Shown: positions 25,136-35,304, counted from the first letter of the stretch. The stretch is 64,000 nucleotides of DNA from Planctomycetales bacterium (GCA_028285345.1 JANQPT010000003.1:186001-250000); one strand, 5' to 3'. Notes: generated from the letters alone by a model not told the origin. Numbers and translations: made by a program.

Positions 25136-26422
25136 ATGTCGAGACAAAACGGGCAACTGAACCGGCGACGGTTTTTGACCAAGACACTTTCGGCCGCCGG
25201 CGCTGCGGCCGTCGCGCCGATGATCGTTCCCTCATCGGCCCTAGGCCTAAACGGAAGCGTCCCACCCAGTGAGCGAATCGTGGTGGGAGGCATCGGCATC
25301 GGGCGGCGGGGCACCTACGACCTGAGCTGCTTTCTGGAACAGCCCGACGTCCAATTCGCCGCGATCTGCGACATCAAGCAGAAGCAACGGCTGGGCATCA
25401 AGAAGATCGCCGACGACCATCACGGTACGGACAAGTGCGCGATGTACCGCGATTTTCGCGACTTGCTCGATCGAAAAGATATCGACGCCGTGTTGATCGC
25501 CACCGGGCCGAATTGGCATGCGACTGCGGCGATGACCGCTGCCAAGGCGGGCAAGGATATGTATTGCGAAAAGCCCGTTACCAAAAACATCTCCCAAAGC
25601 CTGATTCTCAAAGAGACGATGCGGCGGACGGGGCGGGTATTTCAAGCGGGAACGCAGCGGCGAAACTTGCCGCACTTTGCGTTTGCCTGCGAGTTGGCCC
25701 GCACCGGGAAACTCGGCAAGCTGAAAAAGGTCTTTGCGCATCCGGCCGGGATGCAGGCCATGATGAGCGGCTGGCTGATTCCCGAGACGGAACCGGACAA
25801 GGAGGTCGTCGACTGGGATATGTATCTCGGTCCCGCCGCTTGGCGGCCGTTCAATGAAAAGCTGTTGGACGGTTTTAATTTTGAAAAAGGAGGCGGGCTG
25901 GTCGGCGGCGGCGTACTCGAATGGGGTTCGCACTGCGTCGATCTGTGCCAATGGGCGGTCGATGACTGTGCGCCGCCGGTCGAATACAACGCTCCCAAGG
26001 ACGGTTACTTGGTCGCGCGGTATGATAACGGTGTGGAATTGATCTTCCGGGAGACGGGTTGGATTCCGCTCGGCTCCTGTCCGGTCCGGTTTGAAGGCGA
26101 ATCGGGCTGGGTTGAAGCGGGTGACAGCGGCAAACTGGTGTTGAGTTCACCCGCACTGCTGGCGGGCCGCAAGGTCGAGGAGATCGGCGGATATCCGGCG
26201 ACGTTCCACGTCCGCGATTTTCTGGACTGTGTGAAGACCCGCCGCCAGCCGAAAGGCAATGCCGAGGCGGCCTGCAACGCGCACATCGCCTGTCACGCAG
26301 CCAACATCGCGCTGCACCTGGACCGGCAGGTCAAATACGACAATCAGAAGCACGAGTTTATCGGCGACGAAGCGGCGAACCGATTGCGGTCTGAAGCGCT
26401 GCGAGAGCCGTGGCGGCTGTAA
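25136..26422 (+). CDS. Gfo/Idh/MocA-family oxidoreductase with Tat signal
   Basis: 428 residues; AGGAG sits about 7 nt before ATG 25136. A twin-arginine signal (NRRRFLTKTLSAAGAAAVAP) predicts export with bound cofactor. The NAD(P)-binding Rossmann core follows (RIVVGGIGIGRRGTYDLSCF, VQFAAICDIKQKQRLGIKKI), then the family's EKPVTKNISQS with the catalytic Lys. The C-terminal substrate domain has GGGVLEWGSHCVDLCQWAV. Family members oxidise or reduce sugars and inositols; exported versions are very abundant in planctomycetes and their substrates are unknown. It is a separate transcription unit ~140 nt after the DUF1501 gene. Confidence 0.93.
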   Translation: MSRQNGQLNRRRFLTKTLSAAGAAAVAPMIVPSSALGLNGSVPPSERIVVGGIGIGRRGTYDLSCFLEQPDVQFAAICDIKQKQRLGIKKIADDHHGTDKCAMYRDFRDLLDRKDIDAVLIATGPNWHATAAMTAAKAGKDMYCEKPVTKNISQSLILKETMRRTGRVFQAGTQRRNLPHFAFACELARTGKLGKLKKVFAHPAGMQAMMSGWLIPETEPDKEVVDWDMYLGPAAWRPFNEKLLDGFNFEKGGGLVGGGVLEWGSHCVDLCQWAVDDCAPPVEYNAPKDGYLVARYDNGVELIFRETGWIPLGSCPVRFEGESGWVEAGDSGKLVLSSPALLAGRKVEEIGGYPATFHVRDFLDCVKTRRQPKGNAEAACNAHIACHAANIALHLDRQVKYDNQKHEFIGDEAANRLRSEALREPWRL

Positions 26423-26506
26423 TGCGGTCCCAGTACTCCGCACAGGCCCAGCGCGCGATTCAGAACTCCTAGAATTCAAGACTGCCCGACCTATTGGATC
26501 GAGACT

Positions 26507-28648
26507 ATGCACTTGCACCGAAATCTCAATTGCCTCGTGTTATTCGCCGTCTTCTCTGCTATGGCTGTGCTGCCGCTGCAGGCGAAAGACGGCGCGAACT
26601 CTTCGCCGCAGATTGAATCGCAGCAACTGGAAATCCTGCGAAACGATTCGCCGCCAGCGGAAAAAGCGATCGCCTGCAAAAAGCTGGCGATTCATGGTTC
26701 CAGCGCCGCCGTCCCCGAGTTGGCAAAGCTGCTGCCGAACCCGCAGTTGTCGTCGTGGGCGAGGATTGCACTCGAAGCGATCCCGGGGACCGAGGCGGAC
26801 GAAGCACTACGCAAAGCGACCGAGTCGCTGGAGGGCAAATTGCTGGTGGGCACGATCAATTCGATCGGCGTCCGCCGGGACGCGAGGGCGGTCGACGCGT
26901 TGACGGCACGTTTGAGCGACAAGGATCACGACGTGGCAGCGGCGGCCGCGGTGGCGTTCGGACACATCGGCACAACCGCCGCGGCTGATCAATTGCGGCG
27001 GTCGCTGGGCGACGTTCCGGACAAGGTTCGTTCCGCGGTTGCCGAAGGGTGTATTCTGTGTGCGGAGCGATTCCTTGCTGAAGGAAACTCGGACACAGCG
27101 ATTGAGATCTATGATGAAGTCCGAAATGCGGATGTCCCCCACCAGCGGATGCTGGAGGCGACGCGGGGCGCAATATTGGCGCGAAAGAACGACGGAATCC
27201 CAATGTTGGTCGAGCAATTTCGCTCGCCTGACAAACGGATGTTCCAATTGGCGCTCGGGACGGCACGTGAGTTTCCGGGCGGAGAGGTCGACCAAGCGCT
27301 GGCGGCGGAATTGGATCGCGCAGCGCCGCAGCGGGCCGCGCTGATTGTGTTGGCGATGGCCGACCGTGAGGAGACCGTCGTCCTGCCTGCCGTCGTCAAA
27401 GCCGCCGAAAAAGGGCCCAAGCAAGTTCGCCTCGCAGCGATCAGCGCACTGGGACAAGTTGGAGATGCTTCCTGCCTCTCAGAGTTGATAGCAATCGGTC
27501 TCGAAGAGGACGCCGAGTTGTCGCAGGCTGCCCGAGATGCGTTGGGCGTTCTGCCGGGCAAAGAGACCGACGCTAAAATTGCCGCGATGCTGCCCGACGC
27601 CGAAGGGAGAGCATATCCATTGCTGATCGACGTCGTCGGCAAACGCCGAATTGACGCCGGCCCTCAGCTGCTTGATGCCTTGAAGCACTCCGACCCCGCG
27701 GTGCGAGCCGCAGCACTGGGAGCGCTGGGCGAGACGATTCGATTCGCACAGTTGCCGATGTTGATTTCACAGGCCATCAATCCCGAGCACGCCGAAGATG
27801 CACCGGCGGCGCGACTGGCGCTCAAGACGGCCTGCGTCCGGATGCCCGATCGTGAAGCCTGTGCGGCCAAACTCGCTGAGGCGATCAAGAACTCCGCTTC
27901 CGTTCCAACGCGAACAATGCTGCTGCAGATTCTGGGGGATGTGGGCGGCACCAACGCATTACAAACCATCGGCCTTGCGGCCAGGAGTGATGACCCGCAG
28001 CTTCAAGATGTCAGCAGCCAATTGCTGGGTAAATGGATGACCGCCGACGCGGCTCCCGTATTACTGGATTTGTCGAAGACGGCGCCGGCGGAGAAGTATC
28101 AGATTCGCGCACTGCGCGGGTATATCCGCATCGCGCGGCAATTCAAGCTCCCGATCCGCAAGCGGGTTGAGATGTGCCGTAAAGCGCTCGAGGCGGCGGA
28201 CCGGCCCGCCGAGCAAGAAATGGTAATGGATGTGCTCCAGCGTTATCCGCATCGACAGACTCTCAAGCTGGCAATCGAGTCGGCGCAGACGCCGGCCGTG
28301 AAGAAGAAGGCAACGCAGGTCACATTGGCCATCGCGCAAAAATTGGGGAGCCGGGGTGAGGAATTGCGTGAGTTGCTCACTCAGGCAGGACTTGAAAAAG
28401 TCGATTTGGAGATTGTCAAAGCAGAATATGGGACCAACAAAGTGCAACAGGACGTCACGAAGGTCCTGCAACAAACCGCAAGTGATTCGCCGCTGATCGT
28501 CCTTTCGTCGTCAAATTATAACGACAGCTTCGGCGACCCCGCGCCGGGAGCCGTGAAGCAACTTAAGGTTCGCTACCGCATCAACGGCAAAGAGGGTGAA
28601 GCGACGTTTTCCGAAAACGACTTGATCCTGCTGCCATTGCCTGAATGA
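26507..28648 (+). CDS. Secreted HEAT-repeat protein
   Basis: 713 residues beginning with a signal peptide (MHLHRNLNCLVLFAVFSAMA, ending near LQAKDG). Nearly the whole protein is tandem HEAT/PBS-lyase-like helical repeats, e.g. DARAVDALTARLSDKDHDVA, AAAAVAFGHIGTTAAADQL, RLAAISALGQVGDASCLSEL and DPAVRAAALGALGETIRFAQ. Such exported HEAT solenoids in planctomycetes usually serve as protein-binding scaffolds. The C-terminus ends with a small beta-rich segment (KQLKVRYRINGKEGEATF). No catalytic motif is seen. It converges with the TPR protein gene, 16 nt between the stops. Confidence 0.88.
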   Translation: MHLHRNLNCLVLFAVFSAMAVLPLQAKDGANSSPQIESQQLEILRNDSPPAEKAIACKKLAIHGSSAAVPELAKLLPNPQLSSWARIALEAIPGTEADEALRKATESLEGKLLVGTINSIGVRRDARAVDALTARLSDKDHDVAAAAAVAFGHIGTTAAADQLRRSLGDVPDKVRSAVAEGCILCAERFLAEGNSDTAIEIYDEVRNADVPHQRMLEATRGAILARKNDGIPMLVEQFRSPDKRMFQLALGTAREFPGGEVDQALAAELDRAAPQRAALIVLAMADREETVVLPAVVKAAEKGPKQVRLAAISALGQVGDASCLSELIAIGLEEDAELSQAARDALGVLPGKETDAKIAAMLPDAEGRAYPLLIDVVGKRRIDAGPQLLDALKHSDPAVRAAALGALGETIRFAQLPMLISQAINPEHAEDAPAARLALKTACVRMPDREACAAKLAEAIKNSASVPTRTMLLQILGDVGGTNALQTIGLAARSDDPQLQDVSSQLLGKWMTADAAPVLLDLSKTAPAEKYQIRALRGYIRIARQFKLPIRKRVEMCRKALEAADRPAEQEMVMDVLQRYPHRQTLKLAIESAQTPAVKKKATQVTLAIAQKLGSRGEELRELLTQAGLEKVDLEIVKAEYGTNKVQQDVTKVLQQTASDSPLIVLSSSNYNDSFGDPAPGAVKQLKVRYRINGKEGEATFSENDLILLPLPE

Positions 28649-28664
28649 TTGAAAGGCAGCGGCG

Positions 28665-31478
28665 TCATTTTTTTGACTGCTGCTGGCAGTATTTGAGGTT
28701 GTTCTTTAATACGCCGGCATCGGGATGCAGCTTCAGTCCCGCTTCGTAGACCTCGATTGCCTTGGGCCAGTCCTTTTGATCGATGTAGGTACCGGCCCAC
28801 TGGTTCCAGGTGGCGATCGCCTGCTTAGTGAAATAGGAATCTTTCGGGTACCGTTTGAGCGCCTTTGTGTAGATGTCGGTGGCCTCGGGCCATTTGTCGG
28901 CGGAGATGAAGTCGTCCGACCACTTGTCGTAGACGTAGTGCGTGATTTTGGTCCACCGTGGGTCATCTTTGAAGAGTTTACGGCTGCGCTCGACGCTCTT
29001 CAGCGCCTGTTCGTACTGCTTCTCCTTGACCCGTTTCAGCGCGGTTCTCTGCAGATGACCGGCAGCGGCATCGCGGACTTCTTCGCTGGTGGAGAACCGC
29101 TCGACGAGATCACTGAGCACCTTTTCGGCGGCCTGTTCCCCTTCGTCCTTGAAAACGGCGCCCGACCACTCCTGCGTTAAGTACGCCAGACGCGCTTCGA
29201 ACTCGCCGTCGGGATGCTTGCCCATCGCCTCGGCGTACACATCGGCCGCTTGACTCCACTTCTTTGCTTTCATAAGTTGCTGCGCCCACATGTTCCAGGT
29301 GACGCGCAGATTGTGTGTCAGATGAGAATCGGCCGGAAACTGTTTCAACGCATCATCATAGACGGTGAGCGCCGGCTGCCATTTGCCCTGTTTGATCAGG
29401 TCTCCCGCCCAACTGTCGATAATATTTCGGGTGACCTTGATCGCGATGTCACCGTTGCTGAGCAACGACTTGTATTGTGCGATCATCTGCAGTGCATCGG
29501 AATACTGTTTGTCGTCCCGCAACTGATTAACGGAACGAATCACGAAATCGTTTCCCGCATTCTTGACGGAATCGACGTCGCCGTGTTTCTTCAGCAATGC
29601 GGTTAACACCGCCTCGGCTTGCTGCGGACCTTTCGCATCGAGCGTTTCGTTGAGCCACTCTTGTGTCACATAGCCCAAGTTATTGATCATCGAACGATCA
29701 TCCGGAACGGCGGCGAGGCCCCGTTCCAAGGTTTGCATCGCTTGTGCAAATTGTTTCTGATCCAACTGGGCGTTGGACCAGCGGAGATACAAACCGCGCC
29801 GCCAGTCGTCGATTTCTTGGCGGGCATCCTGCTCGACCTTTTCCCGCCCGGTATCGGCAAGCGCCAACGCCTGTTCCCATTGGGACTGTTTGATCAACTG
29901 TTCCGCCGGGCGCAGGTAGACCCAGGATTGCATCGCGCGGAAATCTCCGTCGGGCGCTTGCTGATGAGCCTCTTTGAGCAGCGCCAAGGCACGGTCGTTT
30001 TCTCCCGCGTCCATCGCCGCTTCAACGCGTTCACCCCAGATTGCCTTGCGGTTATTGATCAGCGTGGCATCGCGCGGCGCCAGTTTCAGTCCCGCATTGA
30101 CCACCTCGAGCGCTTGTTCGTAACTCTTGGCATCCGCCAGCTCGACGCTCCAATTGGCGAGGGCGGAAAGCACGTTTTTGACGGCGGACGAGAACTCCGG
30201 ATCCAGGCTGAGCGCGCGAAAGTACGCGAACAGTGCTTCGCCGTACCGTTTGTCCTTTGATGCACTGACGCCGTGATTGTAATAGATGATTGCCGCCAAG
30301 CCTGCCTCGCCGACCTCGCGCCGCTGTTCCGGATGTTTCTCGGGGATGTAGCGGAAACCAGTCTGCTCCAAGAGCTGTTTCTGAACCGCTGGATCTCGCG
30401 ACGGGTTGAAACCGGATGCATTGGTAGTCTCCACATCGGCGTGTTTGGTGTCGACGTAGAGTATCGAAAACGCATGATCGGGGACTTCGATCGCCCGCAG
30501 ATCCAATCCCAGCCGGCGGCCGATTACGTTGTACAGCACCGCCGAGGAAACGCAATTGAACGTCCCTTCGTCCAGCACGACCGACAGATCGGTCTGCAGC
30601 GCGCGGTATCCCGCAGCCAAAGACTGTTCGTGCAAATACTTCAGTAACAGTTCACCGCGCTGGTAGTCGGTCTTGCCCGGTTCGATTGCTTTGCGCGCCC
30701 CAGTCTCTATCTTTTTGAGACGGTCCAAGTACGTTTTTCGCCGTGCTTTGTCGGTCACTCCGGAGGCCAGCAGCGCAGCCTCGGCAAACGACCAATCGTC
30801 GAGCTTGCCGTCCTGAGCGTCGGCAAACAGCGAGGCCTCGTCCTTGGTGATTTGCACTTTGACGAGATGCTTGAGCTGAGACAGGACGCTGAAAGCTTTG
30901 GCGGGGGCTTCGGCAAAGGCGTACCGCGTCACGGGGCGTCCCAGCCGGCCGAGCAGGCTGATTTCCGCAATCGAAGCCTGGTCCGCACCGGCGGCTGGAA
31001 AGATTCGAATGAGAATCCAACGCGCACCGACCGGCAGAAACGTGAATTCCTGTTTTCCCGCGACCGGCTTGAGCATGCACTTGCGCACCGATTGAAAACC
31101 AGCGTGTGGCGAGAGCGAGGATGCCAGGATTTCAATGCGCGGAGCCGCCTTAGTTTCGACCTGCTGGGGTGACAACTCGACAGTCACTTTCTCGGGAGCG
31201 ATTGTCGATTTGTTGAACGCGTAGACTACGTCGATGTGGGAGTTCCCAGCCGTCGTCAGTTCAACCACGGTGGATGAATCTCCGTCGGTTAGCGCTGAGA
31301 GCTGCGACGCTTCGGATTTGGACGCGGTTGAATGATCGATCGCCGCCGAATCCAATTGCAGCAGATTCTGCGGCTTGTCCTCGTCAGCCGCAACGGCACT
31401 GCTTGCCGCTACGGCGAGCATGATGCCGCAGTGAACAATCTTGGCGACTAGCCGACTCCAATAATTCCCCTGTCGCAT
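28665..31478 (-). CDS. Secreted transglutaminase-like / TPR-repeat protein
   Basis: 937 residues with a signal peptide (IVHCGIMLAVAASSAVAADE). Residues ~60-180 form a galactose-binding-like beta domain (HIDVVYAFNKSTIAPEKVTV). A transglutaminase-like core (SirB1/Transglut_core2 type) lies at ~270-345 with Cys309 in DEGTFNCVSSAVLYNVIG and His335 in IEVPDHAFSILYVD. Roughly residues 395-930 are many TPR-like repeats (YGEALFAYFRALSLDPEFSS, YEQALEVVNAGLKLAPRDAT, WPKAIEVYEAGLKLHPDAGV). The repeat region predicts protein-protein contacts. The active-site pair suggests a papain-fold thiol hydrolase or a substrate-recognition relic. It follows a second transglutaminase-domain gene by ~100 nt on the same strand, so the two probably act together. 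Confidence 0.85.
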   Translation of the reverse strand: MRQGNYWSRLVAKIVHCGIMLAVAASSAVAADEDKPQNLLQLDSAAIDHSTASKSEASQLSALTDGDSSTVVELTTAGNSHIDVVYAFNKSTIAPEKVTVELSPQQVETKAAPRIEILASSLSPHAGFQSVRKCMLKPVAGKQEFTFLPVGARWILIRIFPAAGADQASIAEISLLGRLGRPVTRYAFAEAPAKAFSVLSQLKHLVKVQITKDEASLFADAQDGKLDDWSFAEAALLASGVTDKARRKTYLDRLKKIETGARKAIEPGKTDYQRGELLLKYLHEQSLAAGYRALQTDLSVVLDEGTFNCVSSAVLYNVIGRRLGLDLRAIEVPDHAFSILYVDTKHADVETTNASGFNPSRDPAVQKQLLEQTGFRYIPEKHPEQRREVGEAGLAAIIYYNHGVSASKDKRYGEALFAYFRALSLDPEFSSAVKNVLSALANWSVELADAKSYEQALEVVNAGLKLAPRDATLINNRKAIWGERVEAAMDAGENDRALALLKEAHQQAPDGDFRAMQSWVYLRPAEQLIKQSQWEQALALADTGREKVEQDARQEIDDWRRGLYLRWSNAQLDQKQFAQAMQTLERGLAAVPDDRSMINNLGYVTQEWLNETLDAKGPQQAEAVLTALLKKHGDVDSVKNAGNDFVIRSVNQLRDDKQYSDALQMIAQYKSLLSNGDIAIKVTRNIIDSWAGDLIKQGKWQPALTVYDDALKQFPADSHLTHNLRVTWNMWAQQLMKAKKWSQAADVYAEAMGKHPDGEFEARLAYLTQEWSGAVFKDEGEQAAEKVLSDLVERFSTSEEVRDAAAGHLQRTALKRVKEKQYEQALKSVERSRKLFKDDPRWTKITHYVYDKWSDDFISADKWPEATDIYTKALKRYPKDSYFTKQAIATWNQWAGTYIDQKDWPKAIEVYEAGLKLHPDAGVLKNNLKYCQQQSKK

Positions 31479-31579
31479 TCTGAATTTCCCCCCTGGAGTG
31501 TCCGAGCACAGGTGGTGCGCGGATTTTGAATCTGCTTAATCGTTGTTGAATTGAGCCGGAACGTCGTCCGGCTCGTGAA

Positions 31580-33922
31580 TCATTTGTTTGAACCGGTGAA
31601 GTAGTCTAAGACGCCGGAGATGAGACCGGCGGGAATCGCCGGAAGCCCGGACCCTGCTGAGAGAGCTGTCGCGGGTCCCGCATTGGCCAGCCGCCGACCG
31701 GCCGCACCGAGACTGCCGGCGTCGCGTGGAATCGGCGAGGCTCCCGCTTCTGCTAACGAACCGGCATAGTCCGATGCACCTCCCTCGCCGAGGTTGCGGG
31801 CCCACGACTGTGCGAATTCGCGAAAGTCCGCGTCGTTTTGCCGGGCGTTGTTCGTTAATGCACTGGTATCGCCGGTCTCGATCGCATTGCCGAGGAAATC
31901 GAGCGTGGTCGCCGCCTTGTTGTAGGCCTCCGCAAGTTTGATGTGATAGTACACCAGACCTCCCACCAGTAAGGCGGACGGGGCTCCCATGCTGGCTAAC
32001 GCACCTCCACCGAGCGCTCCGTAACCGATTCCCGCTGCGCGAGACCGGGAGAATCCGCCCTTGGCCTGGCGTCGCAGATCGGTGTCGGACAGCACGCCCA
32101 GCAAATCGCCCGTTCGATAAATCCCCCAACTGGCCGATGCGGCTTTGTCGACATGGATGACGACGCCGTTGCTACCCAGCACTGCCAGGCGGATGTCGGG
32201 ATTTTCCCGATCGGGCTTCTCCTTCAAATCGTCTTTGACAGTGACCCGCAGTGAGCGCGCGGATTTCAGCAATTTGTGATTGACGCTGGTGGAATTGAGC
32301 AGTTGCGCTTCGGCGGCGCAGATCGCCAGACCCCAAGCGAGATGGTCGCGGCGAGTCGCGCCCCGCGAGGGGAGAAATGTATGCGCGAGCAAATCGAATC
32401 GCCGATCGCAGAATAGTCCCTGCTTCTCTTTGGCCAGTTGCATGGAATCGATGAAGACCGTCGGGCCGATCCAGCCGACTTCCACGTTCTCGCCAGAGAG
32501 ACCGATCGTCGTGGCAAGCAGAGTATTGATGGCTCGGGCGGTCTGCGACGAGATGCCGCGCTGATAGCTGAATTCGGCGAGAGATTTTCCGCCGTCGAGA
32601 AGCTGGCGCATCCGGACGAGATCGATCAATTCGTCCAGCACGCGGGCTTGTGCCACCTCGGTTGGAACGGCGGCGACACTGATCCCGATGCGATGCATGG
32701 AGATTAAGCGGTGGTTGTCGAATCCCGGCGTGAACGAATGCATGACGCGAGAGAAATGACGCGACCAGCGCCAGCTCTTGCTGTCGCGGCCCTTGAGGTC
32801 GAACTTCAGCACCAGTTTCCCGCCGGTCGCGGCGGGCGGCGCCTGCGGTTTGCTTCCACCTCCGCCAAAGAGGCCGCCGCCAAACAGGTTTCCGCCGGCG
32901 GGCGGTTTTGGAGCTGCTTTTGCGGCGCGGCGCGGTGCAAACTTTTCGCCTTCGATTTTGGTCGTACCCAATCGCAGCAGCGGCGCCCATTCCGTGATTT
33001 TGGACGCGTCGTTCACTTCGCGCAGCGACTTGAGTTTGGCATCCGCCGGCAGGAAGGTGAGTGACATATCAAATCCCAAGACTTCACTGATCGGCCCGCT
33101 CCATTGCAGGATTTCCTTCGCTGCTTGTTTGTCGTCGTGATGAACGAGTCTCACCGTCAAGGTGACCGGCGAAGGTTTAAAGTCGTGCTTTGTCTTTGAG
33201 GGGCGCGGCTGAGAAGCGAACACCGGGTCGAAATCGGCCCAATCTTCGCCGTTTCGTCGCGCCTGGACCCAGACCCAATCTCGGTCAGGGAAATTGAGGT
33301 GCATTTGCTGTATCTTCTCATCGTCGTAGAATTTCGACGCCAAGCCTTGTTTCTCAATCAGTCTTTCGATCACGTCGAGCGAGGCTTCGACTTCCTGCCG
33401 AGCGGATTGCATTCTGTCACCGGCGCTTGGCCGGTGAGTCCGATTCTTGCCGGTGGCGGATGATTGATAGGTAGACGAAAGTTTCTGCAGCGCTGGACGT
33501 TTGCGCGTGCGGTCGCTCAAACGGTGCGGAGCAGCATTTTTGGGCCATGGACCGCGCGCCAGACGGACGTCATAGCCCAGTTCGCGAAGCAGCGCGGCTA
33601 GCAACAGGCTTTGATCGGTGCAATTTCCCGTCCGCGTGCGGAGTGTTCCCGCCGCTCCGCCATACGATCCGCGGTAGCTGACGTAGGCGACGCCGTCTTT
33701 CACGAACCGGAATGCCTCGTCCGCCGAGGCCAGAGCTCGTGCAGCTTCCGCGAGATTGGTGCCCGGCCATTCCAACTCCGAACGCGCTTGTACCAGCTGG
33801 CCCAGTAGTTGCTTCGCCGACGGGTCGGCTGCCGCGGCATCATGTCGGGTGGTCAATGCCATCACCTGAACGACGATCACAACCGTCAGAACCGGACTAC
33901 CCCATCGTCTTGAACGACTCAT
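31580..33922 (-). CDS. Transglutaminase-domain membrane or secreted protein
   Basis: 780 residues; signal or anchor SRRWGSPVLTVVIVVQVMAL. The transglutaminase core starts with SYRGSYGGAAGTLRTRTGNC, giving the candidate nucleophile Cys101, followed by TDQSLLLAALLRELGYDVRL. Further on, DWVWVQARRNGEDWADFDP matches the region that normally reads H-x-W-V-x...D-P, but the His position appears to hold Trp (W-V-W-V), so activity is doubtful. A Gly/Pro-rich low-complexity linker (GGNLFGGGLFGGGGSKPQAP) sits near residue 345. A hydrophobic Gly/Ala segment near 630-660 (GIGYGALGGGALASMGAPSA) may span or bury in the membrane. It precedes the transglutaminase/TPR gene in the same direction. Confidence 0.8.
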   Translation of the reverse strand: MSRSRRWGSPVLTVVIVVQVMALTTRHDAAAADPSAKQLLGQLVQARSELEWPGTNLAEAARALASADEAFRFVKDGVAYVSYRGSYGGAAGTLRTRTGNCTDQSLLLAALLRELGYDVRLARGPWPKNAAPHRLSDRTRKRPALQKLSSTYQSSATGKNRTHRPSAGDRMQSARQEVEASLDVIERLIEKQGLASKFYDDEKIQQMHLNFPDRDWVWVQARRNGEDWADFDPVFASQPRPSKTKHDFKPSPVTLTVRLVHHDDKQAAKEILQWSGPISEVLGFDMSLTFLPADAKLKSLREVNDASKITEWAPLLRLGTTKIEGEKFAPRRAAKAAPKPPAGGNLFGGGLFGGGGSKPQAPPAATGGKLVLKFDLKGRDSKSWRWSRHFSRVMHSFTPGFDNHRLISMHRIGISVAAVPTEVAQARVLDELIDLVRMRQLLDGGKSLAEFSYQRGISSQTARAINTLLATTIGLSGENVEVGWIGPTVFIDSMQLAKEKQGLFCDRRFDLLAHTFLPSRGATRRDHLAWGLAICAAEAQLLNSTSVNHKLLKSARSLRVTVKDDLKEKPDRENPDIRLAVLGSNGVVIHVDKAASASWGIYRTGDLLGVLSDTDLRRQAKGGFSRSRAAGIGYGALGGGALASMGAPSALLVGGLVYYHIKLAEAYNKAATTLDFLGNAIETGDTSALTNNARQNDADFREFAQSWARNLGEGGASDYAGSLAEAGASPIPRDAGSLGAAGRRLANAGPATALSAGSGLPAIPAGLISGVLDYFTGSNK

Positions 33923-34094
33923 ACTTTTCCCCTCGCTCTATTTCCGCTGCAGAGAGCGTTTCCCCTCTGCGGTCAAAATTTTGGTTAGAAAATCCTAGCT
34001 TTTTTCGTCCTTCCCGTTTCCTCGCATGCAAAACGCCGTACAGATCCCGCGACGACTTATCCCGGTTAAGCGGTTCATAGCGACGATCAACTCG

Positions 34095-35288
34095 CTACGA
34101 ACCGATTGCCGCGGCGACCGGCGCGTGTTTCGCTTCGGCAACGCACCCAGCCGATTTCGGCGCATATCCCCAACGATCAATATGCTGCCGCCACCGCCTG
34201 TAAACCCGCTGCCGCAGGTCAGCGGAGATCTCGTAGCGATTCGTGCGGTAATTGCGGCTGCGGGCGTCGAACTCTTTGAGTTTTCCGCACACCGCCTCGA
34301 ACTCTCCCAGTTCCAGGTGGTCATAGATTGAGCGGAGCGCGACGGTCATGTCGCCGATCAGATCTTCGTAACGTACTTCAATGAAGTTTTCGGGGTCGAT
34401 CAGGTGGCGATCGCGGTCGAACGCGTGATACATCGTCTCGAAGTTGTTGAAGACGTACTCTTCCAATTCGTCGTCCTCTGCGCTGACTTGCAAGCTCTGT
34501 GCGCGGCGCAACGTCTTCCAAGTATGGATCGAGGAACTAAAGACAACAAACGGGTCGCGGACGATGTGCACGAATTGGGCGTCTGGAAACAGTTCGAGGA
34601 GAGTCTTGATTCGCGCCGTGTGGGTCGGTGACTTGAGCACCAGCCGGCGGGAGTCCATCAGCGTCAGCCGCTTGAGAAACCACATCAGCCCCTTTTTCCA
34701 GCGTTGACGCTGGCGGGGAGGCAGCGTTTCCAAATCGAGCGACGCTTGGTCATCGCCGCGATGTCTTGGGAATGCCAACGAGGCATACGGCGACGGCAGG
34801 CCAAGGTGGCACAGGGCGAATTCATCTTCCTGGGGGCGATTCGGACCGTTGTCCATCTCGTCCATCGCACGGCGAGCGGGGAGCATCCAGCGCCAGAGCA
34901 ATCGCCCCCACCACGCAGTCAGTACAAAGTGATGCGGCTGAAGACACGCGTACGTCGACGGGTAACTGTGGCGATCATCCAACGTGAGCAGTTCGTGCAA
35001 TAGAGTCGTTCCGGTTCGCCAGTGACCGATGATGAAGATCGGCGGCTTGACGAGGGTCCGTGCGGCGCGTCGGGCAAAAAGTGCTTCGGAAAGCAACATC
35101 AGCAGGGAATTCGAGAGGCTGCAAAGCGTAGCGAATGCCGCAAGTGCCCATCGTATTGGCGAAACGGCGAAACGGTTCCTCCAGAGCAAGTGAACCCAGA
35201 CGCTAAAGGTCATCCCTTGCCAGATTTGCCACAGGGACCAACGCCAATCGTGTTTGGTTTTTGAGTCGTTCACAGTTGTTGACTTCAT
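34095..35288 (-). CDS. Sulfotransferase family protein (PAPS-dependent)
   Basis: 397 residues from ATG 35288, 16 nt after the stop of the acyltransferase gene; the longer open frame to 35732 overlaps that gene out of frame and is rejected. A hydrophobic N-terminal segment (WALAAFATLCSLSNSLLMLL, ~47-66) suggests membrane association. The 5'-phosphosulfate loop is FIIGHWRTGTTLLHELL (85-101) and the 3'-phosphate site is FVHIVRDPFVVFSSSIH (239-255). The family transfers sulfate from PAPS to hydroxyls or amines of sugars, lipids or proteins. It is the last gene of a six-gene minus-strand cluster with a DevBCA-like exporter, so I infer it sulfates the exported product. Confidence 0.88.
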   Translation of the reverse strand: MKSTTVNDSKTKHDWRWSLWQIWQGMTFSVWVHLLWRNRFAVSPIRWALAAFATLCSLSNSLLMLLSEALFARRAARTLVKPPIFIIGHWRTGTTLLHELLTLDDRHSYPSTYACLQPHHFVLTAWWGRLLWRWMLPARRAMDEMDNGPNRPQEDEFALCHLGLPSPYASLAFPRHRGDDQASLDLETLPPRQRQRWKKGLMWFLKRLTLMDSRRLVLKSPTHTARIKTLLELFPDAQFVHIVRDPFVVFSSSIHTWKTLRRAQSLQVSAEDDELEEYVFNNFETMYHAFDRDRHLIDPENFIEVRYEDLIGDMTVALRSIYDHLELGEFEAVCGKLKEFDARSRNYRTNRYEISADLRQRVYRRWRQHIDRWGYAPKSAGCVAEAKHAPVAAAIGS

Positions 35289-35304
35289 CGGGATCGATCC
35301 GCGT

